64,000 nt of DNA from Jiangella muralis (GCF_001270745.1 NZ_KQ434759.1:1-64000), one strand, 5' to 3'. Counted from the stretch's first letter, positions 31,554 to 40,275 are shown. Notes: generated from the letters alone by a model not told the origin. Translations and numbers: made by a program.

Positions 31554-32687
31554 TCAGCCGATCGCGAGGGCGGCGGCGACGCGGTCGCGGAGGGCGTTGA
31601 CCTCCTCGCTGGTGAGGGTCCGGTCGACTGGGCGGAGCACCAGCCGGAGCAGCACGTTCTCCTGCCCGGGCCGCATCGCCAGCCGCTCCCGCGCAGCCGC
31701 CGGAAGGTCCGCGTACGGCGTCGTGGAGAGGACGGCGACCTCCTCGACGAGGTCGGCGTCGGGGCCGAGGGCCTCGCGGACGCGGTCGCCGAGCAGTTCG
31801 GCGTCCGAGCCGGCGGCGACGGCGACGGAGAGGTCGCGGCGGGCCGGCGGCAGGCCGGACACCGGCTGGTACGGCGTGAGGTCCAGCAGTTGCCCGGCCA
31901 CCCGCGGGTCGGCGGAGCGCAGCAGCCGGATGTCCGGGATGCCCTTGCGCAGCATGAGCGCCCGGTCGAGCCCCATGCCGAGCGCAAGTCCGGACCACGA
32001 GGACGGCGACAGCCCGGCGGCGGTCAGCACCTCCGGCGCGGCCAGCCCGCATTCGGCGATCTCGACCGGGTGGCCGTCGTGGATGGCCTCGACCTCCCGG
32101 CCGCCGGACGTGTACGGGTGCGACGTCGCCGTCCAGCGCCAGTGGGTGCCCGGCAGCAGCGCGTCGACGAGGGTGGTGACCAGAGCCTGCAGGTCGTCGT
32201 GGTCGAGCCGGCGGCCGCCGCGGCGCAACAGCCAGAGGTCGAGCTGGTGCGGCGTGCCGGTGTGCAGACGGTCGATGGAGTCGCGGCGGTGGCAGATGCC
32301 GGGCAGCACCAGCAGCACGTCCCGCTCCGGCGCGCCCCCGGCGGCGAGCGCGCGCAGCGCCGGCGGCACCCCGGCCGACGTGTGGCTGCGCAGCATGGTG
32401 GTGTCGCTGACGTAGCGGGTGTAGCGGGCGTCGCGCGAGACGGCGTCGCGCTGGTAGCCGAGGCGGTCGTAGTTGTCCTCGACGGCGACGACCGGGCGCG
32501 AGCGCAGCAGCCGGACGTCGGCGTCCCACCGTTCACCCAGCGCCGAGGCGGCGGCGGTGACGAGGAGTTGCAGGGCATGCGGCCCCTGCGCGGGATCGGT
32601 GAGGTCGCGCAGCGAGAGCGCGTCGACCAGGGCGGGCAACGACAGCGGCTGCGGGCGGCTATCGGAGGCAGCGAGAGAAGTAGTCAT
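31554..32687 (-). CDS. single-chain phenylalanyl-tRNA synthetase-like protein (PheS core fused to FDX-ACB)
   Basis: A 377-residue class II synthetase relative. The PheS-type catalytic motifs are recognisable: TTMLRSHTSAG (residues 97-106), CHRRDSIDRLHTGTPHQLD (132-150, motif 2) and GLALGMGLDRALMLRKGIPD (233-252, motif 3). Residues 271-377 form an FDX-ACB anticodon-binding domain (TPYQPVSGLPPARRDLSVAV; LRPVDRTLTSEEVNALRDRV). Bacterial PheRS is normally a PheS/PheT tetramer with FDX-ACB at the PheT end; this fusion resembles mitochondrial PheRS. It may be a paralogue that charges tRNA, makes Phe-derived compounds or gives inhibitor resistance. It is preceded by a Trp-Phe leader peptide and an SD-masking hairpin. 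Confidence 0.8.
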   Translation of the reverse strand: MTTSLAASDSRPQPLSLPALVDALSLRDLTDPAQGPHALQLLVTAAASALGERWDADVRLLRSRPVVAVEDNYDRLGYQRDAVSRDARYTRYVSDTTMLRSHTSAGVPPALRALAAGGAPERDVLLVLPGICHRRDSIDRLHTGTPHQLDLWLLRRGGRRLDHDDLQALVTTLVDALLPGTHWRWTATSHPYTSGGREVEAIHDGHPVEIAECGLAAPEVLTAAGLSPSSWSGLALGMGLDRALMLRKGIPDIRLLRSADPRVAGQLLDLTPYQPVSGLPPARRDLSVAVAAGSDAELLGDRVREALGPDADLVEEVAVLSTTPYADLPAAARERLAMRPGQENVLLRLVLRPVDRTLTSEEVNALRDRVAAALAIG

Positions 32688-32694
32688 GACCGGG

Positions 32695-32749
32695 CCTTTC
32701 GCGGAAGGGAAGCGGATGGATGCTCCCCCGGCCGGTCGTCCGCGAAGGG
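32695..32749 (-). promoter_or_regulatory. hairpin masking the Shine-Dalgarno of the PheRS-like gene
   Basis: Plus-strand CCTTTCGCGGA (32695-32705) and TCCGCGAAGGG (32739-32749) pair over 11 positions with one mismatch that becomes a G-U pair in RNA. In the minus transcript the 5' arm begins right after the leader peptide stop, and the 3' arm contains GAAAGG, the ribosome-binding site seven bases before the ATG at 32687. A ribosome at the end of the leader would prevent the stem, so this looks like translational attenuation. Confidence 0.55.
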
Positions 32750-32821
32750 TCAGGCGTGCGAACCCTCCGGGCGGCGGACGTTCGCCGACCGGGGGCCGCT
32801 AAACCAGCGCTGACCTGGCAT
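32750..32821 (-). CDS. putative 23-residue Trp-Phe leader peptide
   Basis: ATG at 32821 to TGA at 32750-32752 encodes a peptide starting MPGQRWFSGPRSANVRR. Trp-Phe are residues 6-7, and the Phe codon is TTT, rare in this DNA where TTC dominates. TAGACT on the minus strand (32829-32834) sits seven bases upstream, giving a leaderless mRNA; its TAG is also the stop codon of the AHSA1 gene. Together with the hairpin at 32695-32749 it looks like a regulatory leader for the PheRS-like gene. Conservation was not tested. Confidence 0.55.
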   Translation of the reverse strand: MPGQRWFSGPRSANVRRPEGSHA

Positions 32822-32831
32822 GTGCTGGAGT

Positions 32832-33284
32832 CTAGCCGAGCGCCAGCTGATCAGCCAGGCGCGACAGGCTGTCGTGCCAGCCCTTGAGGTGGTCGTCGCG
32901 CTGCTCCTCGGTCGGGTTGTGGCTGTGCGTCACCACGACCTCGGTGCCACCCTGCTCCGACGGGGCGATGCGGACGGCGACCCGGCTGGCGGGCGCGTTG
33001 TCGCCGTCCCACGACCAGATGAACGTCACCAGGCGGGGCCGCCGGATCTCGCCGAAGATGCCGCGGACCGCGACGTTGTGGCCCTTGGACAGCCCGGTGG
33101 TGCGGAAGCTGAACCGACCGCCGGCCCGGGGATCGGTCTCGTAGATCGCGGCGAACGCCGGCGGCCAGTACCAGCCGGCCAGCCGCCGTGGCTCGGTGAA
33201 CATCGGGAAGACGTCGTCGGGGTCGGCGTCGACCACCATGGAGACGACGGCGGTGGTGGCATCGGGGGTGGATGACTCGACCAT
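32832..33284 (-). CDS. SRPBCC/AHSA1 domain protein
   Basis: A 150-residue START-like protein. The family pattern is seen in VSMVVDADPDDVFPMFTEPR, LAGWYWPPAFAAIYETDPR, GGRFSFRTTG, GEIRRPRLVTFIWSWDG and TEVVVTHSHNPTEEQRDDHL. Such proteins bind hydrophobic ligands or co-chaperone targets, and often pair with ArsR regulators, though none is adjacent. Its stop codon is embedded in the -10 box that serves the downstream leader peptide on the same strand. Function in this organism unknown. Confidence 0.9.
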   Translation of the reverse strand: MVESSTPDATTAVVSMVVDADPDDVFPMFTEPRRLAGWYWPPAFAAIYETDPRAGGRFSFRTTGLSKGHNVAVRGIFGEIRRPRLVTFIWSWDGDNAPASRVAVRIAPSEQGGTEVVVTHSHNPTEEQRDDHLKGWHDSLSRLADQLALG

Positions 33285-33308
33285 GGTTGGGCACTTTAGG
33301 GCATTTTC

Positions 33309-34673
33309 CTACATCCTGACGAGAGGGGCCCACGGCTCGTCGCCGACTTCCCGGCGCAGCCGCTCCAGCTCGGCGGTGAGTTCGCGCCGGACCGTGTCGT
33401 AGGCCGGATCGGCGTACCGGCTCGTCAGCTCGGCGGGGTCGCGGCCGAGGTCGAACAGCTCCCACTCGTCCGGGTAGTGGATCAGCTTGTGCGTCGCCGT
33501 CCGCACGCCGACGTGCGCGGGGACGTGGTGGCTGCCGTCCAGGTGCTCCCAGTAGCGGTAGTACATCGAGGTGCGCCAGCCGGCCGGCCGCTCGCCGCGC
33601 AGCAGCGGGCGCAGGCTGCGGCCCTGCATGCGCGGGTGCGCGGGCACCCCGGCGAGGTCGAGGAAGGTGGGCGCGAAGTCGACGTTCAGCGCCATCGCGT
33701 CCGTCGATGTGCCGGGCGCGACCTCGCGCGGGTAGCGCACCATGAGCGGCATCCGCAGCGACTCCTCGTACATGAACCGCTTGTCGTACCAGCCGTGGTC
33801 GCCGAGGAAGAATCCCTGGTCCGATGAGTAGGCGACGACGGTGTCGGCGGCCAGCCCGTGTTCGTCCAGCGCGTCGAGCAGCCGGCCGGTGTTGTCGTCG
33901 ATCGACGCGACGCAGCGCAGGTAGTCCTTGAGGTAGCTCTGGTACGCCCAGCGGGTGCGCTCGTCGGCGGGCAGGCCGCGCGGCCACGGCGCCTTGAGGT
34001 CGCGCTCGTTGAGATCACGGCCGACGCGCATCCGGGCCTCGCGCGCCGCCCGGCCGCGTCCGGCGTAGTCGTCGAACAGGGTCGGCGGCTCCGGCAGGTC
34101 GACGCCGTCGAACAGGCCGAGGTGGGCGACGTCGGGGTCCCAGCTGCGGTGCGGCGCCTTGTGCCAGAGCAGCAGGCAGAACGGGCGGTCCGGGTCGCGG
34201 CCGGCGATCTGCTCGAGCGCGAGGTCGGTGAGGACGGTCGTCGTGTAGCCGGGGACGGTGCGGCGGCCGCCCGGGCCGAGCAGCTCCGGGTTCCAGTACT
34301 CGCCCTGGTCCTCCAGGATCTCCCAGCTGTCGAAGCCGTGCGGGTCGTGCACCCCGCCGTGGCCGAGATGCCACTTGCCGACCAGCCAGGTCTGGTAGCC
34401 GACGGCGCGCAGCAGCGCCGGGAACGACGGCTGCCGCGCGTCGATGGGCGTGCTGAGGGTGCGGACGCCGTTGACGTGGCTGTAGGTGCCGGTGAGGATC
34501 GCCGCCCGGCTGGGTGCGCACAGGGCGTTCGTGCAGAACGTCGCGTCGAACCGCATGCCCTCGGCGGCGATGCGGTCCAGCTGCGGCGTCGGCATCAGCT
34601 CGCTGCCGTACGCCGAGATCGCGTGCGCCGCGTGGTCGTCGGTCAGGACGAAGACGAGGTTGGGCCGCTTCAC
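33309..34673 (-). CDS. type I sulfatase
   Basis: A 454-residue formylglycine-dependent sulfatase without a signal peptide. The metal aspartates are in FVLTDDH (12-13). The modification motif is LCAPSRAAILTGTYSHVNG, with Cys52 as the FGly precursor. VGKWHLGH, HKAPHRSW, YSSDQGFFLGDHGWYDKR and the C-terminal strand-rich subdomain are complete. It removes sulfate from a glycan or aryl ester, probably after import. The GTG at 34673 overlaps the stop of the upstream glycoside-processing gene (GTGA), so the two are coupled and probably act on the same sulfated sugar. Confidence 0.92.
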   Translation of the reverse strand: MKRPNLVFVLTDDHAAHAISAYGSELMPTPQLDRIAAEGMRFDATFCTNALCAPSRAAILTGTYSHVNGVRTLSTPIDARQPSFPALLRAVGYQTWLVGKWHLGHGGVHDPHGFDSWEILEDQGEYWNPELLGPGGRRTVPGYTTTVLTDLALEQIAGRDPDRPFCLLLWHKAPHRSWDPDVAHLGLFDGVDLPEPPTLFDDYAGRGRAAREARMRVGRDLNERDLKAPWPRGLPADERTRWAYQSYLKDYLRCVASIDDNTGRLLDALDEHGLAADTVVAYSSDQGFFLGDHGWYDKRFMYEESLRMPLMVRYPREVAPGTSTDAMALNVDFAPTFLDLAGVPAHPRMQGRSLRPLLRGERPAGWRTSMYYRYWEHLDGSHHVPAHVGVRTATHKLIHYPDEWELFDLGRDPAELTSRYADPAYDTVRRELTAELERLRREVGDEPWAPLVRM

Positions 34674-36736
34674 GCGGTCTCCACCGTCAGCGGCGCGGAC
34701 GTGCGCACGTCGGCGTGGCCCGCGGCGTCGACGGCGACGGTGAGCGGGTGGCCGGCCACCCGCAGGCCCTCGACCCGCAGCGGGAACCAGTCGGCGAACG
34801 CCGGGTCCGGCGCCACCCGCAGCCGGCCGCCCGGCACGTCCGCCGTCAGCCCGAGGGCCGCCTGCAGCAGCGCGACGACCGTCGCCGCCGACCACGCCTG
34901 CGGCCGGCACGCGGCCGGGTAGGCCAGCACCGGCTCGCCGGCGCGGGCGTCGGTGCCGGCGAACAGCTCGGGCAGCCGGTAGGCGAAGTCGGGCGCGACC
35001 CGCAGCAGCCCGCCCGCCAGCGACGCCGCGACGCCGGGGAAGCCGTCGGCGGTGAGCCCGCGGACCGCGATGGCGGTGTCGTGCGGCCAGCTGCTGCCGG
35101 CGTGGTAGCCGAGCGGGTTGAACCCGGCCGCGTCGGCGCTCATCGTCCGCAGCCCGTACCCGGCGTCGAGGTCGGGCCGGCCGAGCCGATCCGCGACGAC
35201 GGCGGCGTCGTCCGGGCCGAGCAGGCCGGTGCCGAGCAGGTGGCCGAGGTTCGACGTGACGGTGCCGACCGGCCGCTTGGCGCCGTCGAGCGCGATGGCG
35301 GGGAACCGGCCCTTCTCGTCGGACACCCAGAACGCGGCGGCGAACCGTTCGCGCAGCGCCGCCGCCCACTCGCGGAGCCGGTCGCCGCCCTCGCGCCGGT
35401 GCGCGTCGAGCAGGTCCGCCCCGGCGAGGGCCGCCTCGTGCGCGTACGCCTGCGCCTCGCTGAGCGCGATCGGCGGCTCGGCGATGGTCCCGTCCGGGTA
35501 CTGGATGGAGTCGCCGGAGTCCTTCCACCCCTGGTTCGCCAGGCCGCGGCCGCTGCTGTCGACGTACTCCAGGAAGCCGTCGCCGTCGGGGTCGGCCTCC
35601 TCGGTCAGCCAGCGCAAAGCGGCTTCGAGCGGATCGAGCAGGTCTCGGACGTCGTCGTCCGGCAGGCCCCAGCGCCACGCGTCGTGCAGGAGACAGACCC
35701 ACAGCGCGGTCGCGTCGACGGTGCCGAAGTACACCGGCGGCAGCCGGCTTCCGGCCGTGGGGATGCGGACCTCGTGCAGGATCTTGCCCGGCGCCTCCGC
35801 GGTGTCCGGGTCGTGTCTCGTGCCCTGGCGGCGGGCCAGCGTCCGCAGCGTCCCGCGGGCGACGCCGGTGCCCAGCGGCAGGGTGAAGCGGGCGGCCCAG
35901 AGGGAGTCGCGGCCGAACAGGGTGAAGAACCACGGGCTGCCCGCGGCCAGGAACGTGTCGCCCGGCGCCAGCGGGTCGGCGAGTGCGAGCGCGCCGAGGT
36001 CGTCGACGCTGCGTTCGGTGAGGCGGGCGAGGTCGGCCCGGCCGGTGACGGTGACGGCGTCCCACCCGGCGTCGGCCGGCCCGAACGCGTTGGCCGGGGG
36101 ACCGGCGGCGAACGCGGCGGTGACGGTGACGTCGACGATCCAGGACGAGCGCGGCGCCAGCTCGACGGCCCAGGAGAGGACGGCGCCGGTCGCGTGCGCC
36201 TCGACGGTCGCGCCCGGCGCGCTGAGCGTGGTCCGCAGCTCGCCGCCGTCCCACTCGACGCCGCCCGGCGCGGAGGACGGCGGGCGGCCGCCGCGCTGGG
36301 CGCCGTCCTGCTTGATGGCGTCGGCGGCGGCGAAGTCGGCGGCGACGTGCAGGCGCACGGTCGCGACCACCGGGACGCGGGCGCTGTTGACCAGTTCCAG
36401 GCTTTCGGTGATGCCGTCGGTCCGGGCGAAGCGCTGCCGCTCCAGCCGCACCGTCGGGTCGGCGCCCGCGTCGCCGAGGTGCCGGACGATGCCGGTGAAG
36501 TGGGCGTGCCCCGCACCGCGCAGGCCGTGCCCGGCCGGTTCCGGCTCGTGGCCGTCGACGTCGACGCGCAGTTCGGAGAGGACCCGCCGGTCGTGGCTGA
36601 GCACGCCCTGGGCGCCGGCCGCCCGGAGCTGGCCGTCGGCGCCGGACAGCGCCACCGTCGGAGCCCTGACGCAGCTGACGAGGTCGTGCAGGAACGGCTG
36701 CGGCACCGGGCTGGAGGCGGGTGAAGCGGTCACCAC
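34670..36736 (-). CDS. glycogen-debranching-like protein with (alpha/alpha)6 glycosidase domain
   Basis: A 688-residue enzyme. The N-terminal beta domain (residues 20-230) matches the GDE N-terminal type (LSGADGQLRAAGAQGVLSHD and RFARTDGITESLELVNSA). The C-terminal six-hairpin domain carries FTLFGRDSLWAARFTLPLG, TVDATALWVCLLHDAW, LEYVDSSGRGLANQGWKDSG and GYHAGSSWPHDTAIAVRG. Predicted amylo-alpha-1,6-glucosidase-like or MGH1-like hydrolase; cytoplasmic, as no signal is seen. Position next to a sulfatase and divergent from a LacI/ABC importer suggests it trims the imported oligosaccharide. GTG start with GGAAGGA upstream. Confidence 0.82.
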   Translation of the reverse strand: MVTASPASSPVPQPFLHDLVSCVRAPTVALSGADGQLRAAGAQGVLSHDRRVLSELRVDVDGHEPEPAGHGLRGAGHAHFTGIVRHLGDAGADPTVRLERQRFARTDGITESLELVNSARVPVVATVRLHVAADFAAADAIKQDGAQRGGRPPSSAPGGVEWDGGELRTTLSAPGATVEAHATGAVLSWAVELAPRSSWIVDVTVTAAFAAGPPANAFGPADAGWDAVTVTGRADLARLTERSVDDLGALALADPLAPGDTFLAAGSPWFFTLFGRDSLWAARFTLPLGTGVARGTLRTLARRQGTRHDPDTAEAPGKILHEVRIPTAGSRLPPVYFGTVDATALWVCLLHDAWRWGLPDDDVRDLLDPLEAALRWLTEEADPDGDGFLEYVDSSGRGLANQGWKDSGDSIQYPDGTIAEPPIALSEAQAYAHEAALAGADLLDAHRREGGDRLREWAAALRERFAAAFWVSDEKGRFPAIALDGAKRPVGTVTSNLGHLLGTGLLGPDDAAVVADRLGRPDLDAGYGLRTMSADAAGFNPLGYHAGSSWPHDTAIAVRGLTADGFPGVAASLAGGLLRVAPDFAYRLPELFAGTDARAGEPVLAYPAACRPQAWSAATVVALLQAALGLTADVPGGRLRVAPDPAFADWFPLRVEGLRVAGHPLTVAVDAAGHADVRTSAPLTVETA

Positions 36737-36800
36737 GGTGATCCTTCCGTGACTTGACAGAACAGTCGACGCGTTCTTAACTCTGAACCAGATCCCATCT

Positions 36801-36845
36801 TTGAACGATCAAACGCACGCTATCAACCGAATTTTGATCGTTCAA
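36801..36845. promoter_or_regulatory. paired LacI-type operators in the divergent promoter
   Basis: TTGAACGATCAA (36801-36812) and its reverse complement TTGATCGTTCAA (36834-36845) have the central CG of LacI-family sites and lie with centres 33 bases apart, three helical turns. They sit between the glycosidase/sulfatase operon and the LacI/ABC operon. The LacI protein at 36866 is the likely ligand-responsive repressor of both. Confidence 0.8.
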
Positions 36846-36865
36846 CACGTCAAGGAGGACGGCCG

Positions 36866-37924
36866 ATGGCGACACCGGAGAGTGGTGCCACGCTCGAGAG
36901 CGTCGCGTCGGCGGCCGGTGTGTCGCGGCAGACGGTCTCCAACGTCCTGAACGCGCCCGAACGGGTGGCGCCGGAGACCCGGCAGCGGGTCGAAGAGGCC
37001 ATCCAGGCGCTGCGCTACCGCCCCAACCGGTCCGCCCGGTCGCTGCGCACCCGCATGAGCAACCTCATCGGCTACTGCGTCCCGCCCGCCGCGGCCGGCA
37101 ACCTCAACCCCGTCCTCGACCGGTTCGTGCACGCCGTCACCGAGTCCGCGGCCCAGCACGGCTTCCACGTCCTGCTGTTCACCGCGCCCGCGGGCGATGC
37201 CGGGCTGGACCGGTACGCGGAGCTGCTCGCCCAGCGCGCGGTCGACGGGTTCGTGCTGGCCGACACCGTGGTCGCCGACCCGCGGCCGCGCTGGCTCACC
37301 GAGCAGAGCGTCCCGTTCGTGGCGTTCGGTCGCAGCTGGTCCGGCCCCGACATCGGCCGCTGGGTCGACGTCGACGGCGCGGCCGGCATGACGGAGGCGG
37401 TCGAGCACCTGCACGCGCTCGGCCACCGCCGCATCGCCTTCATCGGCTGGCCGGAGGGCTCCGGCGTCGGCGACGACCGCGTCGCCGGGTACACCGCGGC
37501 CTGCCGGCGCCTCGGCCTGGACCCGCGGATCGTCCGCGCCGAGGGTGGCGCCGGCACCGGCCGCGCCCTCGCCACCACCCTGCTCGACGGCGACGACGCG
37601 CCCAGCGCGCTGGTCTGCGTCAGCGACGACTCCGCGTACGGCGCGCTGCGGGCGCTCGCCGACCGCGGCCTGCAGCCGGGCGAGGACGTCGCCGTCGTCG
37701 GGTTCGACGACACCCCCGCCGCCCGGCTTCCCGGCGTCGACCTCACCAGCCTGTCCCAGCCGATCGAGCAGATCGGCCGCGAAGTCGTCCAGATGTTGCT
37801 CGGCCTGCTCGGTGTCGTGGTCACCCCGCCCGGCCCCGAGCACCGCCTGCTGCGCCCGTCGCTGGTCGTCCGGGCCAGCTCTCGCCCCGCCGGACCGGGT
37901 CCGGCCGCCCCCACGGAGGCTTGA
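36866..37924 (+). CDS. LacI-family transcriptional regulator
   Basis: A 352-residue repressor. The HTH (TLESVASAAGVSRQTVSNVL, residues 9-28) and hinge (RPNRSARSLRTR) are followed by a periplasmic-binding-protein-like sensor domain (DGFVLADTVV, AFGRSW, VDVDGAAGMTEAVEHLHALG, VCVSDDSAYGALRALADRGL). AAGGAGG lies before the ATG. It is the first gene of a sugar-importer operon and faces two twin operators. The ligand is presumably the sugar imported by the downstream ABC proteins. Confidence 0.93.
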   Translation: MATPESGATLESVASAAGVSRQTVSNVLNAPERVAPETRQRVEEAIQALRYRPNRSARSLRTRMSNLIGYCVPPAAAGNLNPVLDRFVHAVTESAAQHGFHVLLFTAPAGDAGLDRYAELLAQRAVDGFVLADTVVADPRPRWLTEQSVPFVAFGRSWSGPDIGRWVDVDGAAGMTEAVEHLHALGHRRIAFIGWPEGSGVGDDRVAGYTAACRRLGLDPRIVRAEGGAGTGRALATTLLDGDDAPSALVCVSDDSAYGALRALADRGLQPGEDVAVVGFDDTPAARLPGVDLTSLSQPIEQIGREVVQMLLGLLGVVVTPPGPEHRLLRPSLVVRASSRPAGPGPAAPTEA

Positions 37925-37925
37925 C

Positions 37926-39197
37926 ATGCGACACATCCCCCGAACCCCACTCGCGGTGGCCACGGCCTTGGCGGCCGCGACCCTGCTGGCCGCCTGCGGC
38001 AGCGGCTTCGACGACGATGACGACGCCGCCGGCGACGACGCGGCCACCGGCGGGACCGACGGCGGCGCCTCGCTCACCGTCATGATCGGGTCGTCCGGCG
38101 AGGCCGAGACGGTCGCCGTCCAGGACGCGACGGCCCAGTGGGCCGAGGAGACCGGCAACGAGGTCGAGGTGATCCCGGCCCAGGACCTCGTGCAGCAGCT
38201 GCAGCAGGGGCTCGCGGGCGGCAACCCGCCGGACGTCTTCTACGTCAGCCCGGACCGCTTCCGCATGCTCGCCGAGGGCGGCTCGCTGTACCCGTACGGC
38301 GACCAGATCGAGGACGCCGACGACATCTACCAGTCGCTGCGCGACGCGTTCACCTACGAGGACGAGCTGTACTGCGCGCCCAAGGACGGCGGCGTGCACG
38401 CGCTGGTCATCGACACCGAGGCGTGGGCCGCGGCCGGGCTGACCGAGGCCGACTACCCGCAGGACTGGGACGGCCTCGCCACCGCCGCGCAGGCGCTCAC
38501 CGCCGACGGCCGGGTCGGCCTGGCCTTCACCGGCGACTACAACCCCGTCGGCTCGTTCCTGCTGGCCGGCGGCGGGTTCTTCGTCAACGACGATCAGACC
38601 GAGGTCACCGCGGACACCCCGGAGAACCTCGCGTCGCTGCAGTACATCAAGGACAACATGGACGCCGGCACGTTCGCCTTCGCTCCCAACATCGACGCGG
38701 CGTGGGGCGGCGAGGCGCTGGGCAGCGGCAAGTCCGCCATGACGATCGAGGGCGCCTGGATCGTCGGCGCGCTGCAGAACGACTTCCCGGAGCGGCAGTG
38801 GACCGCCGTCCCGATGCCGGCCGGTCCCGGCGGGCCCGCGTCGACGGCGTTCACCAACTGCTGGGGCATCGCCGCCGACAGCGAGAACCAGGCCGCCGCC
38901 GTCGACCTCGTCAACTCGCTCGTGAGCCCCGAGCAGCAGCAGACGTTCGCCGAGGCGTTCGGCCCGATCCCGTCGCGCGCCAGCCTGGCCGGCTGGAACG
39001 CCGAGACGTTCCCGGAGAAGGCCGCGTTCGCCGAGGGCATGGACACCGCCCGCAGCCAGGTCGCGGTGCCGGGCTTCGAGTCCGTCCTCGCCGACTTCAA
39101 CACCCAGCTCGAGGGCATGGCGGCCGGCACCGTCACTCCGGAGCAGGCGCTGCAGGCGCTGCAGACCAACGGCGAAGCCCTCCTCTCGCAGGAGTGA
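37926..39197 (+). CDS. sugar ABC transporter substrate-binding lipoprotein
   Basis: A 423-residue family-1 extracellular solute-binding protein. A lipoprotein signal ends in LLAAC (Cys24), followed by an acidic linker (FDDDDDAAGDDAA). The mature part has TVMIGSSGEAETVAVQDATA, LAGGNPPDVFYVSPDRF, DYPQDWDGLATAAQALTADG and a conserved AMTIEGAWIVGAL. It captures a sugar outside the membrane for the two permeases encoded next. It follows the LacI gene by one base. The sugar cannot be named. Confidence 0.93.
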   Translation: MRHIPRTPLAVATALAAATLLAACGSGFDDDDDAAGDDAATGGTDGGASLTVMIGSSGEAETVAVQDATAQWAEETGNEVEVIPAQDLVQQLQQGLAGGNPPDVFYVSPDRFRMLAEGGSLYPYGDQIEDADDIYQSLRDAFTYEDELYCAPKDGGVHALVIDTEAWAAAGLTEADYPQDWDGLATAAQALTADGRVGLAFTGDYNPVGSFLLAGGGFFVNDDQTEVTADTPENLASLQYIKDNMDAGTFAFAPNIDAAWGGEALGSGKSAMTIEGAWIVGALQNDFPERQWTAVPMPAGPGGPASTAFTNCWGIAADSENQAAAVDLVNSLVSPEQQQTFAEAFGPIPSRASLAGWNAETFPEKAAFAEGMDTARSQVAVPGFESVLADFNTQLEGMAAGTVTPEQALQALQTNGEALLSQE

Positions 39198-39198
39198 C

Positions 39199-40275
39199 GT
39201 GACCGCGACGGTCACCCGGGAGGCGTCGGCGGGCCGGATCCGGCCGGTCCGCCGACGCGTCACCTCCGGGCACCTGCGCCAGGAACGCCGGGCCGGCTGG
39301 CTGTTCGTCGCGCCGGCCGTGATCGTGCTGGTGGTGTTCCTGTTCGCGCCGATCCTCATGGCGGCGTGGGTCAGCCTGCTGGACTGGAACGGGCAGTCCA
39401 GCCCGTTCTCCGGCGACGCCGACTTCGTCGGGCTGTCCAACTACCAGAGCCTGCTGACCGAGGCCGGTCTGCTACGCAACGACTTCATGCTCAGCGTGCG
39501 CAACACGATCTACTACGTGCTGTTCAACGTCACCGGCGTGGTGGTGGTGTCGTTCGCGCTGGCGATGGCCGTCAACTCGTACGTGCTGCGCGGCCGCTCC
39601 TTCTTCCGCACCATCTTCTACTTCCCGGCCATCACGTCGTCGGTGGCGATCAGCGTGCTGTTCCTCTTCCTGTTCCAGGGGTCCGGCGTCGTCAACGTCG
39701 TGCTGTCATGGGTGGGCGTCGACGGGCCGTCGTGGTTCACCGACCCGCGTGGTGTGCTGCACATCGTGCTCGGGTGGTTCGGGGTCTCCGACGCGCCGGG
39801 GGCACTGGCCGACACGACGGTGGGCGGGCTGAGCCTGTGGAACTGGCTGTCCGGCCCGTCGGTGGCGATGTGCGCGCTGATCACGCTGACCATCTGGGCA
39901 TCGTCGGGCACGTTCATGCTGTTCTTCCTGGTCGGGCTGCAGGACATCCCGGTCGAGCTGGAGGAGGCGACGGCGATCGACGGCGCCGGCGGGTGGCAGC
40001 GGTTCCGGCATCTGACGCTGCCGCTGATGCGCCGCAGCATCGTGCTCGTCATCACGCTGGCGCTGATCAGCAGCTGGCAGGTGTTCGACCAGGTGTTCAT
40101 CCTGTCGCAGGGCTCGCCGGCCAAGACGACGCTGACGCCGGCCTACGTCTCCTATGTGCGCAGCTTCGGCGACGGCCAGTTCGGCGTCGGCGCGGCGGTC
40201 GCGTTCGTGCTGTTCGCGATCATCATCGTGCTCACGCTCGTGCAGCGGTGGGTGGGAAGGGAGCGCCGGACATGA
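39199..40275 (+). CDS. sugar ABC transporter permease (MalF type)
   Basis: A 358-residue membrane protein with about six helices and a long external insertion between helices 3 and 4. The EAA loop ELEEATAIDGAGGWQRFRHL contacts the ATPase. Helix 1 is WLFVAPAVIVLVVFLFAPIL. The GTG start lies one base after the binding-protein stop; the end overlaps the next permease by ATGA. No ATPase is encoded in the operon, so a shared MsiK-type ATPase is expected elsewhere. Confidence 0.93.
   Translation: MTATVTREASAGRIRPVRRRVTSGHLRQERRAGWLFVAPAVIVLVVFLFAPILMAAWVSLLDWNGQSSPFSGDADFVGLSNYQSLLTEAGLLRNDFMLSVRNTIYYVLFNVTGVVVVSFALAMAVNSYVLRGRSFFRTIFYFPAITSSVAISVLFLFLFQGSGVVNVVLSWVGVDGPSWFTDPRGVLHIVLGWFGVSDAPGALADTTVGGLSLWNWLSGPSVAMCALITLTIWASSGTFMLFFLVGLQDIPVELEEATAIDGAGGWQRFRHLTLPLMRRSIVLVITLALISSWQVFDQVFILSQGSPAKTTLTPAYVSYVRSFGDGQFGVGAAVAFVLFAIIIVLTLVQRWVGRERRT

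Noticed and set aside
29005-32415. Plus-strand frame of 1136 codons
   Set aside because: It is a +1 shadow of the MMPL gene that continues through repeat DNA and antisense of the synthetase-like gene.
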